Origin: Flexithrix dorotheae DSM 6795
Lineage (GTDB): Bacteria; Bacteroidota; Bacteroidia; Cytophagales; Flammeovirgaceae
Assembly (NCBI RefSeq): GCF_000379765.1
Contig: NZ_KB903454.1
Location: 62,001 to 126,000 of the forward strand
DNA: 64,000 nt
Reading direction: 5' to 3'
Made by a program: the position numbers and the translations under genes. The notes below the pieces were generated by a model. The model did not search any database. It saw only the letters and a list, made by a program, of their open reading frames with translations, and was not told where the DNA came from. Shown piece by piece: positions 8,471 to 17,479 of the stretch (within the stretch, counting starts at the first letter, position 1; every line of letters starts with the position of its first letter).

Positions 8471-9080
8471 TTAGAATCATAACTAACTCACTGATCATCA
8501 TTGCAGTAGCCCCCCAAACAGTTTGACCAGCTACCTGAAAGGAAGGGGCTACAAATTTAAGTCCTCGAACATTCATGGAAATCATTTTTTTGTTTTCAGG
8601 TTTTTTGAAATAATTTAAAGGAACATCAAAAACCTGGTCTACCTCAGTTCGGTCAATCTCATATTTAATATCGTTTTTTGAATAGGCAACAACCGGAGTT
8701 ACCAGAGAATTACTTGGGGGAATATAAAGCTCTGATAATTTTCCAATCACTTGGGATCTTGGGATTTGTACCCCAATTTCTTCCTTGGTTTCCCTTAATG
8801 CTGTATCAATAATATCGTGGTCTTCATCCTCTCTTCTTCCCCCAGGGAAAGCAATTTGCCCACTATGGACCCCATCGTATTTAGGCCGTAGAATAAGAGG
8901 AAGTTTAATGGAATTTTCCTTTGGAAAAAGAAGAATTAAAACTGCGGAAACTCTGGGATTAACAGGTTTTACTTTTTCCATGGCCAACCTCCCGGGGGAA
9001 CTCATCAAGTCATGTGCTTTTTTCCCTGGCAGATCAGTCTTAAGCCTGTTTTGTAGTTGTGAAATAAACTGATTTATCAT
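8454..9080 (-). CDS. Nudix hydrolase, CoA pyrophosphatase type
   Basis: 208 aa. The Nudix box is complete: GGRREDEDHDIIDTALRETKEEIGV fits Gx5Ex7REUxEExGU if split into GGRREDEDH and DIIDTALRETKEEIGV. It is preceded by HSGQIAFPGG, the sequence typical of the NudL/PCD1-like CoA pyrophosphatase group. These enzymes hydrolyse CoA or its derivatives to 4'-phosphopantetheine and 3',5'-ADP in the cytoplasm. It overlaps the following YheT-like gene, so the pair is probably translated together. A near-perfect dyad (9097-9112) resembling the candidate NrtR-like operator lies 17 bases upstream of the start. Confidence 0.88.
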   Translation of the reverse strand: MINQFISQLQNRLKTDLPGKKAHDLMSSPGRLAMEKVKPVNPRVSAVLILLFPKENSIKLPLILRPKYDGVHSGQIAFPGGRREDEDHDIIDTALRETKEEIGVQIPRSQVIGKLSELYIPPSNSLVTPVVAYSKNDIKYEIDRTEVDQVFDVPLNYFKKPENKKMISMNVRGLKFVAPSFQVAGQTVWGATAMMISELVMILNESND

Positions 9081-9096
9081 TTAATGAACAAATAAA

Positions 9097-9112
9097 TTAG
9101 CACTGGTGCTTA
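9097..9112 (-). promoter_or_regulatory. Variant AGCAC-TG-GTGCT dyad before the Nudix gene
   Basis: TTAGCACTGGTGCTTA carries perfect 5-bp arms around TG. It differs from the 55952/61767 site (AAGTACTGGTACTTA) by a symmetric T-to-C / A-to-G pair in the core, plus one flanking base. It is 17 bases upstream of the Nudix start codon. Possible weaker or related site. Confidence 0.35.
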
Positions 9113-9195
9113 GTAGTATAAAAATAAGTATTTCTAATTTATTAATAACACTCAATCATTATACAAGTTCATTAAAAACAAAAATGTGGTAAAAT

Positions 9196-10005
9196 CTAAT
9201 ATGGGCAGTATACAGGGATACTGAAACCATTTCTTTTATCACTGAAAATATACTCATGGTATTCATTCAGATGATTTTTTTGTTTGGCCCCAAAAATGTA
9301 TTGTAGTTTAATGGTAAACATTCCATAAACATCCTTTTTATCCGGATTACCATTGGCAATCTTCCCGGATTCCAATCCTTCAGGGTTTATAGCACGATAA
9401 TAAGCACGCCCTTCATCAGTTAATTCATCCACAATAATAAATTCCTTACTTACACCATCCAGCATATCCGTGTCAGTAAGCCTTACACCTGCATCCAGAA
9501 TAATACCCCACCGAGGGCTCATCCGGTATCTTAAACCAACTGTAAGAGGTATTATCATGGTATGACTTGGAATAGCTTCTCCATCTGGTAACCATTTGGA
9601 AGTATTAAACCACCATGACTGATTATTAGCCTTCCATACTTTATTTGCAGGTTCAACCTTAGCAATGCCAATACCACCTGAAAAAAAAGGCATTAATTTC
9701 CTGCCTGGATAAGCTGTCACAAACCCTGCATATACATCATATAAATCCGCCTTAAAAGTACGGTTCCTGGAATCGTAAATATCTCTTGCATATAATTGAA
9801 AAGCAGATACACCTCCTTTTAGGTAAAAACCTTTAGAAACTCTATACCAGGCTTCCATATTAAAAGCGGGTCTTGAATCTCGGGGAAGTGGGTCTGCAAC
9901 ATCTCCTGAATAACTGGTACCACCTAAACCTGCTGCAAGACTCCACTGAGCCTGTGCCTGTTTAAATCCGATCAAAATTAAAAAACCAATTACCAGGATC
10001 TTCAT
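9196..10005 (-). CDS. Outer-membrane beta-barrel protein (DUF6089-like)
   Basis: The start at 10005 gives MKILVIGFLILIGFKQAQAQ, a clean signal peptide; upstream ATGs at 10059 and 10023 only add a charged extension. The mature protein begins WSLAAGLGGTSYSGDVADPL and alternates amphipathic strands (YRVSKGFYLKGGVSAF, LTVGLRYRMSPRWGIILDAGV) to a strand-like end. This is a small outer-membrane barrel of about 250 residues. The G-x-x-x-Y-x-GD opening resembles the DUF6089 family common in Cytophagales; its function is unknown. It is transcribed alone, 115 bases before the Nudix gene on the same strand, without a clear terminator between them. Confidence 0.75.
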   Translation of the reverse strand: MKILVIGFLILIGFKQAQAQWSLAAGLGGTSYSGDVADPLPRDSRPAFNMEAWYRVSKGFYLKGGVSAFQLYARDIYDSRNRTFKADLYDVYAGFVTAYPGRKLMPFFSGGIGIAKVEPANKVWKANNQSWWFNTSKWLPDGEAIPSHTMIIPLTVGLRYRMSPRWGIILDAGVRLTDTDMLDGVSKEFIIVDELTDEGRAYYRAINPEGLESGKIANGNPDKKDVYGMFTIKLQYIFGAKQKNHLNEYHEYIFSDKRNGFSIPVYCPY

Positions 10006-10395
10006 TCTGGTTGAAATTTGCATATAAAAATTCTTCTGCATCCAAAATTTCAGTTTCACTTAAAGGATGCGTCTACATCTACATCAATAGGTTGTTAGAT
10101 AATTCCTAAAAAGTTGGGGTTTAAAGGCTATTGTTAAGTTGAAATGCAAAAATATATCATTGGACCTTTCTGAAGAAAGTTTTTTTTTAATTCTTTCATT
10201 CTCCATTTAAATGAATGGAAAAAAATCATTATAATACCAATTAACCCAACTTTTTCCTAAACTCAAAAATCACATGCTTAGAACTCCTAAAGTTGGATAT
10301 AATGAAGGGTTAGTAAAAATTTGAAATGCAAATAAATCTTAACAAGGAAAATAATTTAATTATCCTCTAGTCCAACACTGTTTTACACAGTATTT
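10006..10395. other. Intergenic region with imperfect repeats
   Basis: No gene is seen. Two imperfect direct copies of a ~45-base unit occur (10106-10150 and 10287-10332). Each has CTAAA..GTTGG followed 21-24 bases later by the identical 12-mer TTGAAATGCAAA. An inverted CCAACTTTTT (10249-10258) matches the first half of copy one. This may be a decayed repeat element or a duplicated control site. Confidence 0.4.
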
Positions 10396-12444
10396 TTAAG
10401 CATCCTTCCAAAACCGGATTAAAAGGATTTCAACAAAGAGGAAGAACAAGGCTAATAGCAAGGCATACCTCCACAATGGGGTGGAGATGTTTTTTGTGCT
10501 AAATTCTTTGGCAAATTCGTCTTCATCAGGAGCTGAAAAAATCTGTACATTTTGCGATTCTCCAAAAATCGTTTGCAGGTCCTCAGCAGAATAATATTCT
10601 AATTGTGATTCCGATTTATCGTAATTGAACGCGATTAACCCTCCATTTCTTTTCGTTTTTGAGTTTTCAATAGCATAAGTCCCTGATTCTAAGTTGTTTT
10701 TAGGAACATTTAGCATAAGATTATTTCCTGCTATTTGCTGAGAAGGAATTAATTCAAAATCTCCATTTACCAATTTAAATATATCATTTTTATTCACCGA
10801 GTCGATAGAAATACTGGCAATATTTTCATTAAATGAATAAGCAAGCCTATCATTTTTTACTTTACTGTTAAGCGCAATTTTATACATCACCGGAACAAAT
10901 AAAGCGTGCTTGGAAAAGTCAGTAAATTTCTCTTCCAAGGGGGTAGTAAATAGGTATAATTTGCTATCGTTTTGGGTAAAATAGGTAAGAAATGGACTCT
11001 CATTTTTAAACTTCAGTAAATTTGTCCCCACTCTGGGCCATTCCAAATACGGATTAGCCACAGGCATACTCATACTTGAGGAAACTTTTTCAAAAACCCC
11101 TTCAAAAAAAGGGATCTCCATAGATGGAGGAGCGAGCCCCATTTTTGAATCTGCATTAAGGTTTTGCAAACTACTTTCTGAAATAGTTATGGGATATTGC
11201 ACAAGGGCCGTATAACTTTCCAGATCAGGTTGTGAGGAAGGGAAAAGAACAATGCTGGTTCCATTTGCATACGCTCTTTGAAGTGAAATTAACAAAGCAT
11301 TATCAATCTCATCAATATTTTCCAGAATTATTAAATCCGCAGAATTGAGCGCACTATAATCTAGAGAGGATATTTCATATTGCGTGATTTCAAAAAAAGT
11401 CTCTGATGAATAAACATCCTTAATTTTATTATTTCCCCGATTAGCAATGTTTATAATTTTTATTTTGGGCGCTACTTTTATGGTGAAGAAATATTCATCA
11501 TCAAAGTTTACCGGAAAATCTTCCAGTTCAATTTTACAGGCTTTTTCACCAGAATCATAAACTGAAAAATTCATGGTGATTTCTTTTCTGGCATTCGCTT
11601 CGAGGTTTATTGTAGCACTGGAAACCTGTTTTTCATCAATAAACAACTTTACCACCCTTCCTTCAATATCTTCTTCACCAGAATTTACAATTTTCACTTT
11701 CAGGATATTATTTTCCTGTTCTTTAATAAAAGGAGTTTCTAACCAAACTGAATCGATATAAAGATTGGAGCTTTGGTTGGGAATAAGTGGAATCAGGTAA
11801 TAACTATTAGAAGTATCAGTTAAAATTTCATTGAGATTGCCAATGGAAGATTTTTGAAAATCTGAAATCCAGAAAATATGATTCCCGGTTTCTGAGCTAT
11901 TATTTCTTAATCCATCCAATTGTCTGGCATAAACATTTTCCAGTGTCCTTCCGGCATTACTAAAATCCAGCTCCAATAATTTATCACTTAATTTTTCACC
12001 TTCATAAAAAAAACTGACATTACCCTCAAAGCTATTATCGATCAGTTGATACCGGGTATTTCCGGAAAAAACACCTTTTATTTGTTCTATATTATTTTTC
12101 CCAATATCAAAAAGTCTTTTATTATCCAATTCATTTTGGAGACTATAAGAATTATCGAAATAAATACTTACGAGATTGCTTCTGGAAAGCCCTGCAGAAT
12201 TTTTATTGGGAATGAAAGGTCTTGCAAATGCAAGAACCAAAAAAGTAATAAAAAGTATTCGTGCAAGAAGCACAAGAATGTTTTTTAATTTATTCCGGGA
12301 ATTGGTGATTTCCTTTATGGAAGTAAGAAATGCTACATTAGTAAAATACACCTTCTTTGCCCGCTGGAAATTAAAAAAGTGGATAATTACCGGAACAGCA
12401 ATTAAAGACAATCCATAAAGAAAAAAAGGTGCGATGAAGTTCAT
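10396..12444 (-). CDS. BatA-domain membrane protein (aerotolerance-type N-terminus)
   Basis: 682 aa. The N-terminal ~90 residues are the BatA module: a membrane helix (FFLYGLSLIAVPVIIHFFNF), basic RAKKVYFTNVAFL, a second helix (ILVLLARILFITFLVLAFARPF). A VWA-like region follows (VSIYFDNSYSLQNEL) in which the MIDAS DxSxS reads DNSYS. Long beta-rich repeats come next, then a C-terminal helix (~655-678). In Bacteroidota such proteins are linked to the Bat cell-envelope system; the biochemical role is not known. It is separate from the BatB/BatC-like pair at 18.5-20.4 kb. The neighbours do not suggest an operon. Confidence 0.8.
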   Translation of the reverse strand: MNFIAPFFLYGLSLIAVPVIIHFFNFQRAKKVYFTNVAFLTSIKEITNSRNKLKNILVLLARILFITFLVLAFARPFIPNKNSAGLSRSNLVSIYFDNSYSLQNELDNKRLFDIGKNNIEQIKGVFSGNTRYQLIDNSFEGNVSFFYEGEKLSDKLLELDFSNAGRTLENVYARQLDGLRNNSSETGNHIFWISDFQKSSIGNLNEILTDTSNSYYLIPLIPNQSSNLYIDSVWLETPFIKEQENNILKVKIVNSGEEDIEGRVVKLFIDEKQVSSATINLEANARKEITMNFSVYDSGEKACKIELEDFPVNFDDEYFFTIKVAPKIKIINIANRGNNKIKDVYSSETFFEITQYEISSLDYSALNSADLIILENIDEIDNALLISLQRAYANGTSIVLFPSSQPDLESYTALVQYPITISESSLQNLNADSKMGLAPPSMEIPFFEGVFEKVSSSMSMPVANPYLEWPRVGTNLLKFKNESPFLTYFTQNDSKLYLFTTPLEEKFTDFSKHALFVPVMYKIALNSKVKNDRLAYSFNENIASISIDSVNKNDIFKLVNGDFELIPSQQIAGNNLMLNVPKNNLESGTYAIENSKTKRNGGLIAFNYDKSESQLEYYSAEDLQTIFGESQNVQIFSAPDEDEFAKEFSTKNISTPLWRYALLLALFFLFVEILLIRFWKDA

Positions 12445-12766
12445 ATAGTGATTAAATGGTTTTCAAGCAAAAAGAAATTTAAAAAATAGGTGAAATACTA
12501 ATTTCAGGTAAAAAAATCTTGCAACTGCTCAAGTATCTATGAAAGGCAATTGTTGTTTGAACAAAAAATATTTTGAGCTTTCAATGCTATTCCTCCATAC
12601 ACTCGTGCAAATCGTTCCTGTAAATAACTTTGGGTTTTTAAAATTCTTATTTCAACCATAAGTTATTGCTAAAAACAGCAAATTTAAATTTTCAATTCAA
12701 TAATACTTCAATAGTTTTTAATAAAAAATTTAAAAATATTGGCTATACAAAATTGCCAAAAATTAT
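12445..12766. other. Intergenic region between M14 peptidase end and BatA-like start
   Basis: AT-rich. Apart from the weak terminator at 12732-12759 I see no gene, RNA or clear operator. The last ~120 bases hold the presumed upstream region of the BatA-like gene, without a convincing TTG/TAnnTTTG pair. Confidence 0.4.
12732..12759 (-). terminator. Weak terminator after the M14 peptidase gene
   Basis: On the minus strand TTGGC and GCCAA form a 5-bp stem with an 11-base loop, followed by TATTTTT. It begins 8 bases after the stop codon. Confidence 0.45.
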
Positions 12767-15340
12767 TTATCTGGCTGTACCATGAATTATGGTTGAGCCA
12801 AAAAACATGGCATTTAAAAACAATTTATTCGTTCCAAACCAAAATGCCCTGAAATTGGCATTATCTACCATTGAAATAACTTTCCCTTTACCTAGGTTAT
12901 TTATCATCACCGCCCCGGTATTTCCTATGCTTTCCAGATTAGCTTTAGAAATATATCCTGATAATAATGGAGATGCAGTATAAACCAACGGATTGGCATA
13001 TGGCTTTTTGTGTGGATGAAACATACTGCCAGAATTTCTAAATACCGGTAAAAAAGTATCTTTATATCCATAACCAATTGGATGTGTAATATCGAGATTT
13101 GCCCCAAAAATAGCCCCTCCAATTACTTTTGCACCGGAATCATTGCTATAATCTGCATAAGTTCTACCATTCAGGTTTTCATTTTTTTCTTTCCTTTTTG
13201 GTTCAAGTGATAAAATATCATTTTGAGTACCCCAATTCACCGCACTTTTTTGCAAGATTAAAACTCCACCTTCCTTTACCCAATCCTTTATTTTATGCCT
13301 TCCCTCACTTTCCAGGCGATTGTAGTTACCATTTACCATTACCAAAGTATTGTACTCGGATAAGGAAATCTTTTGAATGTCTTCAGCTTCAACCATAGAA
13401 ATGGGAATATCAAACCGTTGGTCAAGCAAATGCCAGATTTCTCCTGCTTCATAACTGCTAACCCCTTCTCCCACAACCATAAGGGGTTTAGGTTTGGGGA
13501 CGTCTTTTAAAGAATTACTGCCCAAATCAATTCCACTTATGGCATAGCCTGAACTGGCCACATAAATTGAAATTCCATTTTCATCGGCAATTTCTCTCAT
13601 CAAAACATCCAGTTTTTCCACATGATTATTAGGCAGTCCTGTAGGAATCACGATTGTCCCATAAGAGAAATTTTCCTTTTTATTTCCAATTTCCTGGGTA
13701 AAAGGTTTAGAACTTACCTTTGCTTTTACTCCTTTTTTCAACAGTTGGTACAAAGCTCTGGGTGCATAATAATCATCCCACCTGAAAATATAGGCCACTC
13801 CCTCCTTCTCGCCTATTATTTCTCCTTTTGGAAATTCCGGGGTGTATATTTCATTTCCTAAAAAACCATTAGTCATAGTTTCCAATTCGGAATAATCTAA
13901 ATTAAAAGCAAGAGGCATTGTCCATGTCGAAATATCATAAAACAAACTATCTTTAAATGTAGTTTGTGTTTTAAAAATAGCTTTCACCAGAGAATATTGA
14001 GGCTGATCCAATGGCACAATGAAACTATTTTCAGGCAAAAAATTCTCCCCACCATTATTTACTGATTTCCCCAGTTCATAAACTCTTATTTGGTGGTGTT
14101 TCAATATATCGAGAAAGTGGTAAACTCGGGCTGGATCATTTTCAGCCTTGAAAACATATGCTTTTACAGGGTCAGCATTTGCTCTTGAGGAGGCGTCCTG
14201 ATAAAAGCTTTTCTGAAAGTTTAAAAACTCATCTTTCAATTCAAAACCTCCTTTTAATGTGGCCAATGAAGCAGTGAAATGATTTTTAATGGTAAATGGA
14301 AATGTTAAAATACCATTGATTGTTTCCTGAGCATGTCCGCGGGAACTGGCCTGCTCAAATAAAATCCCTATGCTGCCCTGCACATCCGGATAAGTAGAGC
14401 CTTTACCATAGTAAAAATCATCAAATCCTTCTTTGGAATAGTAAAGAGAATTGATTTCGTCCATTCCCAGTGCAAAATACTCCCCTAACTTATTGGTTAA
14501 ATCAATATTTTTCTGGGGCGTGAGTGGATTGGTCCTTTGAGGAACTCCCGGTTGGAAAAAGAAAGTAGCATTGGACCCCATCTCATGGTGATCGGTTAAA
14601 ATATTAGGTTTCCATTCCTGAAATTTTCTCACTCTTGCTCTCGATTCAGGATGCTGTACTGGTAACCAATCCCGATTCAGGTCAAACCAGTAATGATTCG
14701 TTCTTCCCCTAGGCCAAACTTCATTATATTCCCTGCTATTTGGATCGGTAATTAAATTCTTTCCCTTGTGCATGTTCACCCAGGTTGAAAATCTGTTAAA
14801 ACCATCGGGGTTATAACATGGGTCTAATAAAATGATGGTATTCTGAAGTAATTCATCAATTTCCTTTCCCTGGGCCGCAGCCAGATGATAGGCAACCAAA
14901 GGACCTGCATTGCCACCACTTGGTTCGTTGCCATGAATACTATAACCAAGCCAGATAACAATTGGCATATCCGCAATATTCAATTTACCAGATTTTGAAG
15001 GATCGGCTAATTCCTGGTGTCTAGCCTTTATTTCTTCAATTTTCTCCAGGTTTTCTTTTGAAGAAATAGTTAGCAGTAGTTGAGGCCTGCCCTCATAAGT
15101 TTCCCCGGTTTGTTCAATTAAAATGCGATCCGATTTTTCAGCAATGCCTTTATAAAAATTTAATAACTTATCATGAGTTAGATGCCACTCTCCAATTTCA
15201 TGGCCAATTAAAGCTTTTGGAGTGGGAATTGATTTGTTATATTCAATTTCGGAAGGAAGATAATAATTTAAGTCAATTTGGGAGAAAGCTGCCTGATAGT
15301 TAGTAAAAAGAAAGAAAATAAATAGAAACTTTCTGATCAT
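12767..15340 (-). CDS. Secreted M14-family zinc carboxypeptidase
   Basis: 857 aa with signal peptide MIRKFLFIFFLFTNYQAAFS. The M14 zinc site is present: H136 and E139 in SIHGNEPSGG, and a third His at 251/252 in LTDHHEMG. RGRTNHYWFDLNRDW provides the usual Arg/Asn substrate region and FEQASSRG holds the likely catalytic Glu. The catalytic domain covers residues ~45-370; the remaining ~490 residues include a Rossmann-like stretch (~600-720) seen in large Bacteroidota members. No T9SS sorting tail is present, so the protein is probably periplasmic or outer-membrane associated. It would trim peptides at the C-terminus. It is divergent from the OmpH gene, with 112 bases between them. Confidence 0.9.
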   Translation of the reverse strand: MIRKFLFIFFLFTNYQAAFSQIDLNYYLPSEIEYNKSIPTPKALIGHEIGEWHLTHDKLLNFYKGIAEKSDRILIEQTGETYEGRPQLLLTISSKENLEKIEEIKARHQELADPSKSGKLNIADMPIVIWLGYSIHGNEPSGGNAGPLVAYHLAAAQGKEIDELLQNTIILLDPCYNPDGFNRFSTWVNMHKGKNLITDPNSREYNEVWPRGRTNHYWFDLNRDWLPVQHPESRARVRKFQEWKPNILTDHHEMGSNATFFFQPGVPQRTNPLTPQKNIDLTNKLGEYFALGMDEINSLYYSKEGFDDFYYGKGSTYPDVQGSIGILFEQASSRGHAQETINGILTFPFTIKNHFTASLATLKGGFELKDEFLNFQKSFYQDASSRANADPVKAYVFKAENDPARVYHFLDILKHHQIRVYELGKSVNNGGENFLPENSFIVPLDQPQYSLVKAIFKTQTTFKDSLFYDISTWTMPLAFNLDYSELETMTNGFLGNEIYTPEFPKGEIIGEKEGVAYIFRWDDYYAPRALYQLLKKGVKAKVSSKPFTQEIGNKKENFSYGTIVIPTGLPNNHVEKLDVLMREIADENGISIYVASSGYAISGIDLGSNSLKDVPKPKPLMVVGEGVSSYEAGEIWHLLDQRFDIPISMVEAEDIQKISLSEYNTLVMVNGNYNRLESEGRHKIKDWVKEGGVLILQKSAVNWGTQNDILSLEPKRKEKNENLNGRTYADYSNDSGAKVIGGAIFGANLDITHPIGYGYKDTFLPVFRNSGSMFHPHKKPYANPLVYTASPLLSGYISKANLESIGNTGAVMINNLGKGKVISMVDNANFRAFWFGTNKLFLNAMFFGSTIIHGTAR

Positions 15341-15397
15341 GATAATTTTATATTAATTATTTATAATACTACATTTGCATCAATGCTAAAAATGCAT

Positions 15398-15414
15398 GTA
15401 CTTTATGAAAGTAC
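15398..15414. promoter_or_regulatory. Inverted repeat GTACTTT-ATG-AAAGTAC
   Basis: A perfect 7-bp dyad with a 3-base spacer in the 112-base region between the divergent M14 peptidase and OmpH genes. It may serve either gene; candidate operator only. Confidence 0.35.
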
Positions 15415-15452
15415 TAATTAAAGAAGATTAAACTTAAAATTGTTAGATTAAA

Positions 15453-16058
15453 GTGAAAAGTTTAGGTGTAATATTAAGTATTATCGCAATTCTTGCTGTT
15501 TTGCCATTATACTATTTCAAATTCTCGGGAGAGGAAATGTCAAATGCAAATACTAAAGCAGCAGATAACATTAAACAACAGGAAGCTAAAATTGCTTACG
15601 TGAATTTTGATACATTACTACAGAATTACAAGTTTTACGATGACATCAGTGTAGAATTCCAAAGCAAAAGAGACAAAGCTTCAAAACAATTGGAAACCAG
15701 AGGACAGAAACTGGAATCGGAAGTAGTGAGTTTCCAAAGAAGAGCTCAGGCTAATTTGTTGTCACAAAATGAATTTAACAGACTACAACAAGAACTGGCA
15801 CAAAAACAACAGGACTTACAGGTTTATCAACAAACTGTATCTGCAGGACTACTTGAAGAGGAACAAGCTAAAAACAAGGAGCTGTATGATAAAATCCATT
15901 CCTATTTGAAAAAATACAATGAAACAAAAGGATTCAATATGATATTCAATTATAGAGAAGGTGATGCCATTTGGCTTGCTGAAGATGGATTGGATATTAC
16001 CAATGATATTGTGGAAGGCCTGAATAAAGAATATGAGGCTGAAAATAAAGAAGAATAA
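15453..16058 (+). CDS. OmpH/Skp family periplasmic chaperone-like protein
   Basis: 201 aa. A hydrophobic N-terminus (LGVILSIIAILAVLPLYYF) is followed by the conserved opening KIAYVNFDTLL and a long coiled coil (~75-165) rich in Q, E and K. The closing motif GFNMIFNYREGDAIWLAEDGLDITNDIVEGLN is the family's C-terminal strand-helix. Skp holds unfolded outer-membrane proteins in the periplasm. The start is GTG at 15453; no ATG precedes the hydrophobic segment. The N-terminus has no obvious cleavage site, so the protein might stay membrane-anchored. A strong terminator follows. Confidence 0.88.
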   Translation: MKSLGVILSIIAILAVLPLYYFKFSGEEMSNANTKAADNIKQQEAKIAYVNFDTLLQNYKFYDDISVEFQSKRDKASKQLETRGQKLESEVVSFQRRAQANLLSQNEFNRLQQELAQKQQDLQVYQQTVSAGLLEEEQAKNKELYDKIHSYLKKYNETKGFNMIFNYREGDAIWLAEDGLDITNDIVEGLNKEYEAENKEE

Positions 16059-16090
16059 CCAGGCAGGTTAAGAGGGTTATTTTTCACAAA

Positions 16091-16131
16091 TACCGAAATC
16101 AGTTCCTTAAGAATTTGATTTCGGTATTTTT
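16091..16131 (+). terminator. Rho-independent terminator after ompH-like gene
   Basis: A perfect 11-bp stem (TACCGAAATCA 16091-16101, TGATTTCGGTA 16116-16126) is followed by a T run. Confidence 0.9.
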
Positions 16132-16205
16132 GTATATCCTTGTTTCAAAATGAATTCAATCTTAAATTTTTATTTTTGTTTTTTAAACTCTTTTCATGCT
16201 CAAAA

Positions 16206-16236
16206 TTGATAATTAAAATCCTGGAAATTAAGTTTC
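16206..16236 (+). promoter_or_regulatory. Candidate promoter of the TPR lipoprotein gene
   Basis: TTG (16206-16208), 20 bases, then TAAGTTTC (16229-16236). This is one base off the Bacteroidota -7 consensus TAnnTTTG with normal spacing, about 70 bases before the start codon. Confidence 0.45.
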
Positions 16237-16306
16237 AGAATACATGGCAACTACCCCTTTTCACATCAGGGTTTAAGAAATTAATATTAATCAAATCAAC
16301 TCGTAA

Positions 16307-17368
16307 ATGGATTATTTTTTCAAATCTGTTTTTTGCATAAGTTTAATTTTTATTCATGCGTGTAGTTCTCCCGAGAAAACCGGTGACAGGCTCTTACCTA
16401 TTCCAGATGAAACCAATAACAATGCTGAAAGTCAAATTTCTTACCTCACCAGAATAATTGAGGAGGAAGACCCTAATCCAGAATATTTTTTTCATCGGGC
16501 TAAACTATTTCTTAGTGTGGAAAAGCCAAGTGCAGCATTACGGGATATTAACAGGGCCATTAACCTCAACCCTAACCAGGCATCCTATTTTTTTTATAAA
16601 GCCCTTGCTTTAAAAGCGGAGGAAAACTTTGAAGAGGCATTAACTGCAAGCATAAAGGCCGAAGAAGGTGGTTTTGAAAATGTAGAGTTAAAGATTCTTG
16701 CAGGTGAATTATATCTTAGTCAGGGGGACACCGTAAATGCTTTAAATAATTTAAGGAAAGGATTAGAAAACGCTCCGGATAATTATAGTGTTTCCTATAA
16801 CCTTGGGAAAATTTATGCTGGCGGAATGGATACACTGCAGGCATTAAAGTTTTTAAATAATGCCATCAAAATTTCCCCTGAAAAAATAGCTCCTTACAAT
16901 GAAGCTATGAGAATTTTATTGAAGGTAAGTGATTATCCCGCTACATTAAATTATGCAAAAAAAGGTCTGGGAAACAGTACACCCAACCCTTCTTTCTCCT
17001 ACCTTTTGGGAGAAACCCTGGAGTTTTCCGGGGAAATTGATTCAGCGGCATTTTGGTATTTAAATTCCTACAAGATGGAGCCTGTCAATTGGCAGCCAAA
17101 TTTTAAATTAGGGCAATACTATACTAAAAAGAGAGACTTTTTAAAGGCTCAAAAATTTTTGTCACAGGCTGTAAAATCCAATCCAAATTTGAAGGAAGGG
17201 TTTTCCGAATTGGGGAGAATAAATGAATATTACCTGGGAAATCTTGCTGAAGCAAAAAACTATTATGAAAAAGCTTTTTCCCTTGATAGTGCCGACACAA
17301 AGCTTCCATTTTATTTGAGAAGAGTGGAAAGAAAACTGGAGTTTCAACGGTTTTCAACTGAATTTTAG
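16307..17368 (+). CDS. TPR-repeat lipoprotein
   Basis: 353 aa. The N-terminus is a lipoprotein signal (CISLIFIHAC, lipid Cys at ~19). It is followed by a run of about eight 34-residue tetratricopeptide repeats covering residues ~50-340 (for example PSAALRDINRAINLNPNQASYFFYKALAL and the repeated YNLGKIYAGGMDTLQALKFLNNAIKISPE type). TPRs bind partner proteins; the protein is likely anchored in the outer or inner membrane facing the periplasm. No enzymatic domain is present and the partner is unknown. It is a single gene between two terminators, so it is transcribed alone. Confidence 0.85.
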   Translation: MDYFFKSVFCISLIFIHACSSPEKTGDRLLPIPDETNNNAESQISYLTRIIEEEDPNPEYFFHRAKLFLSVEKPSAALRDINRAINLNPNQASYFFYKALALKAEENFEEALTASIKAEEGGFENVELKILAGELYLSQGDTVNALNNLRKGLENAPDNYSVSYNLGKIYAGGMDTLQALKFLNNAIKISPEKIAPYNEAMRILLKVSDYPATLNYAKKGLGNSTPNPSFSYLLGETLEFSGEIDSAAFWYLNSYKMEPVNWQPNFKLGQYYTKKRDFLKAQKFLSQAVKSNPNLKEGFSELGRINEYYLGNLAEAKNYYEKAFSLDSADTKLPFYLRRVERKLEFQRFSTEF

Positions 17369-17425
17369 AAACTTATCCTACAAGAATTTTCGATAAATCC
17401 GCCTCACAAAATATTCAATTAAAGC

Positions 17426-17465
17426 AAAAGAGGCAAGCCAAATAATCAGCTTGCCTCCTTTTAAA
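17426..17465. terminator. Bidirectional terminator between convergent genes
   Basis: A perfect 9-bp stem (GAGGCAAGC 17430-17438, GCTTGCCTC 17449-17457) with A-rich left and T-rich right flanks serves both the TPR gene and hldD. Confidence 0.88.
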
Positions 17466-17479
17466 TATTTTATTTTCCT

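Noticed and set aside
16140-16340. 66-codon frame
   Set aside because: It overlaps the candidate promoter and start of the TPR lipoprotein and has no recognisable content.
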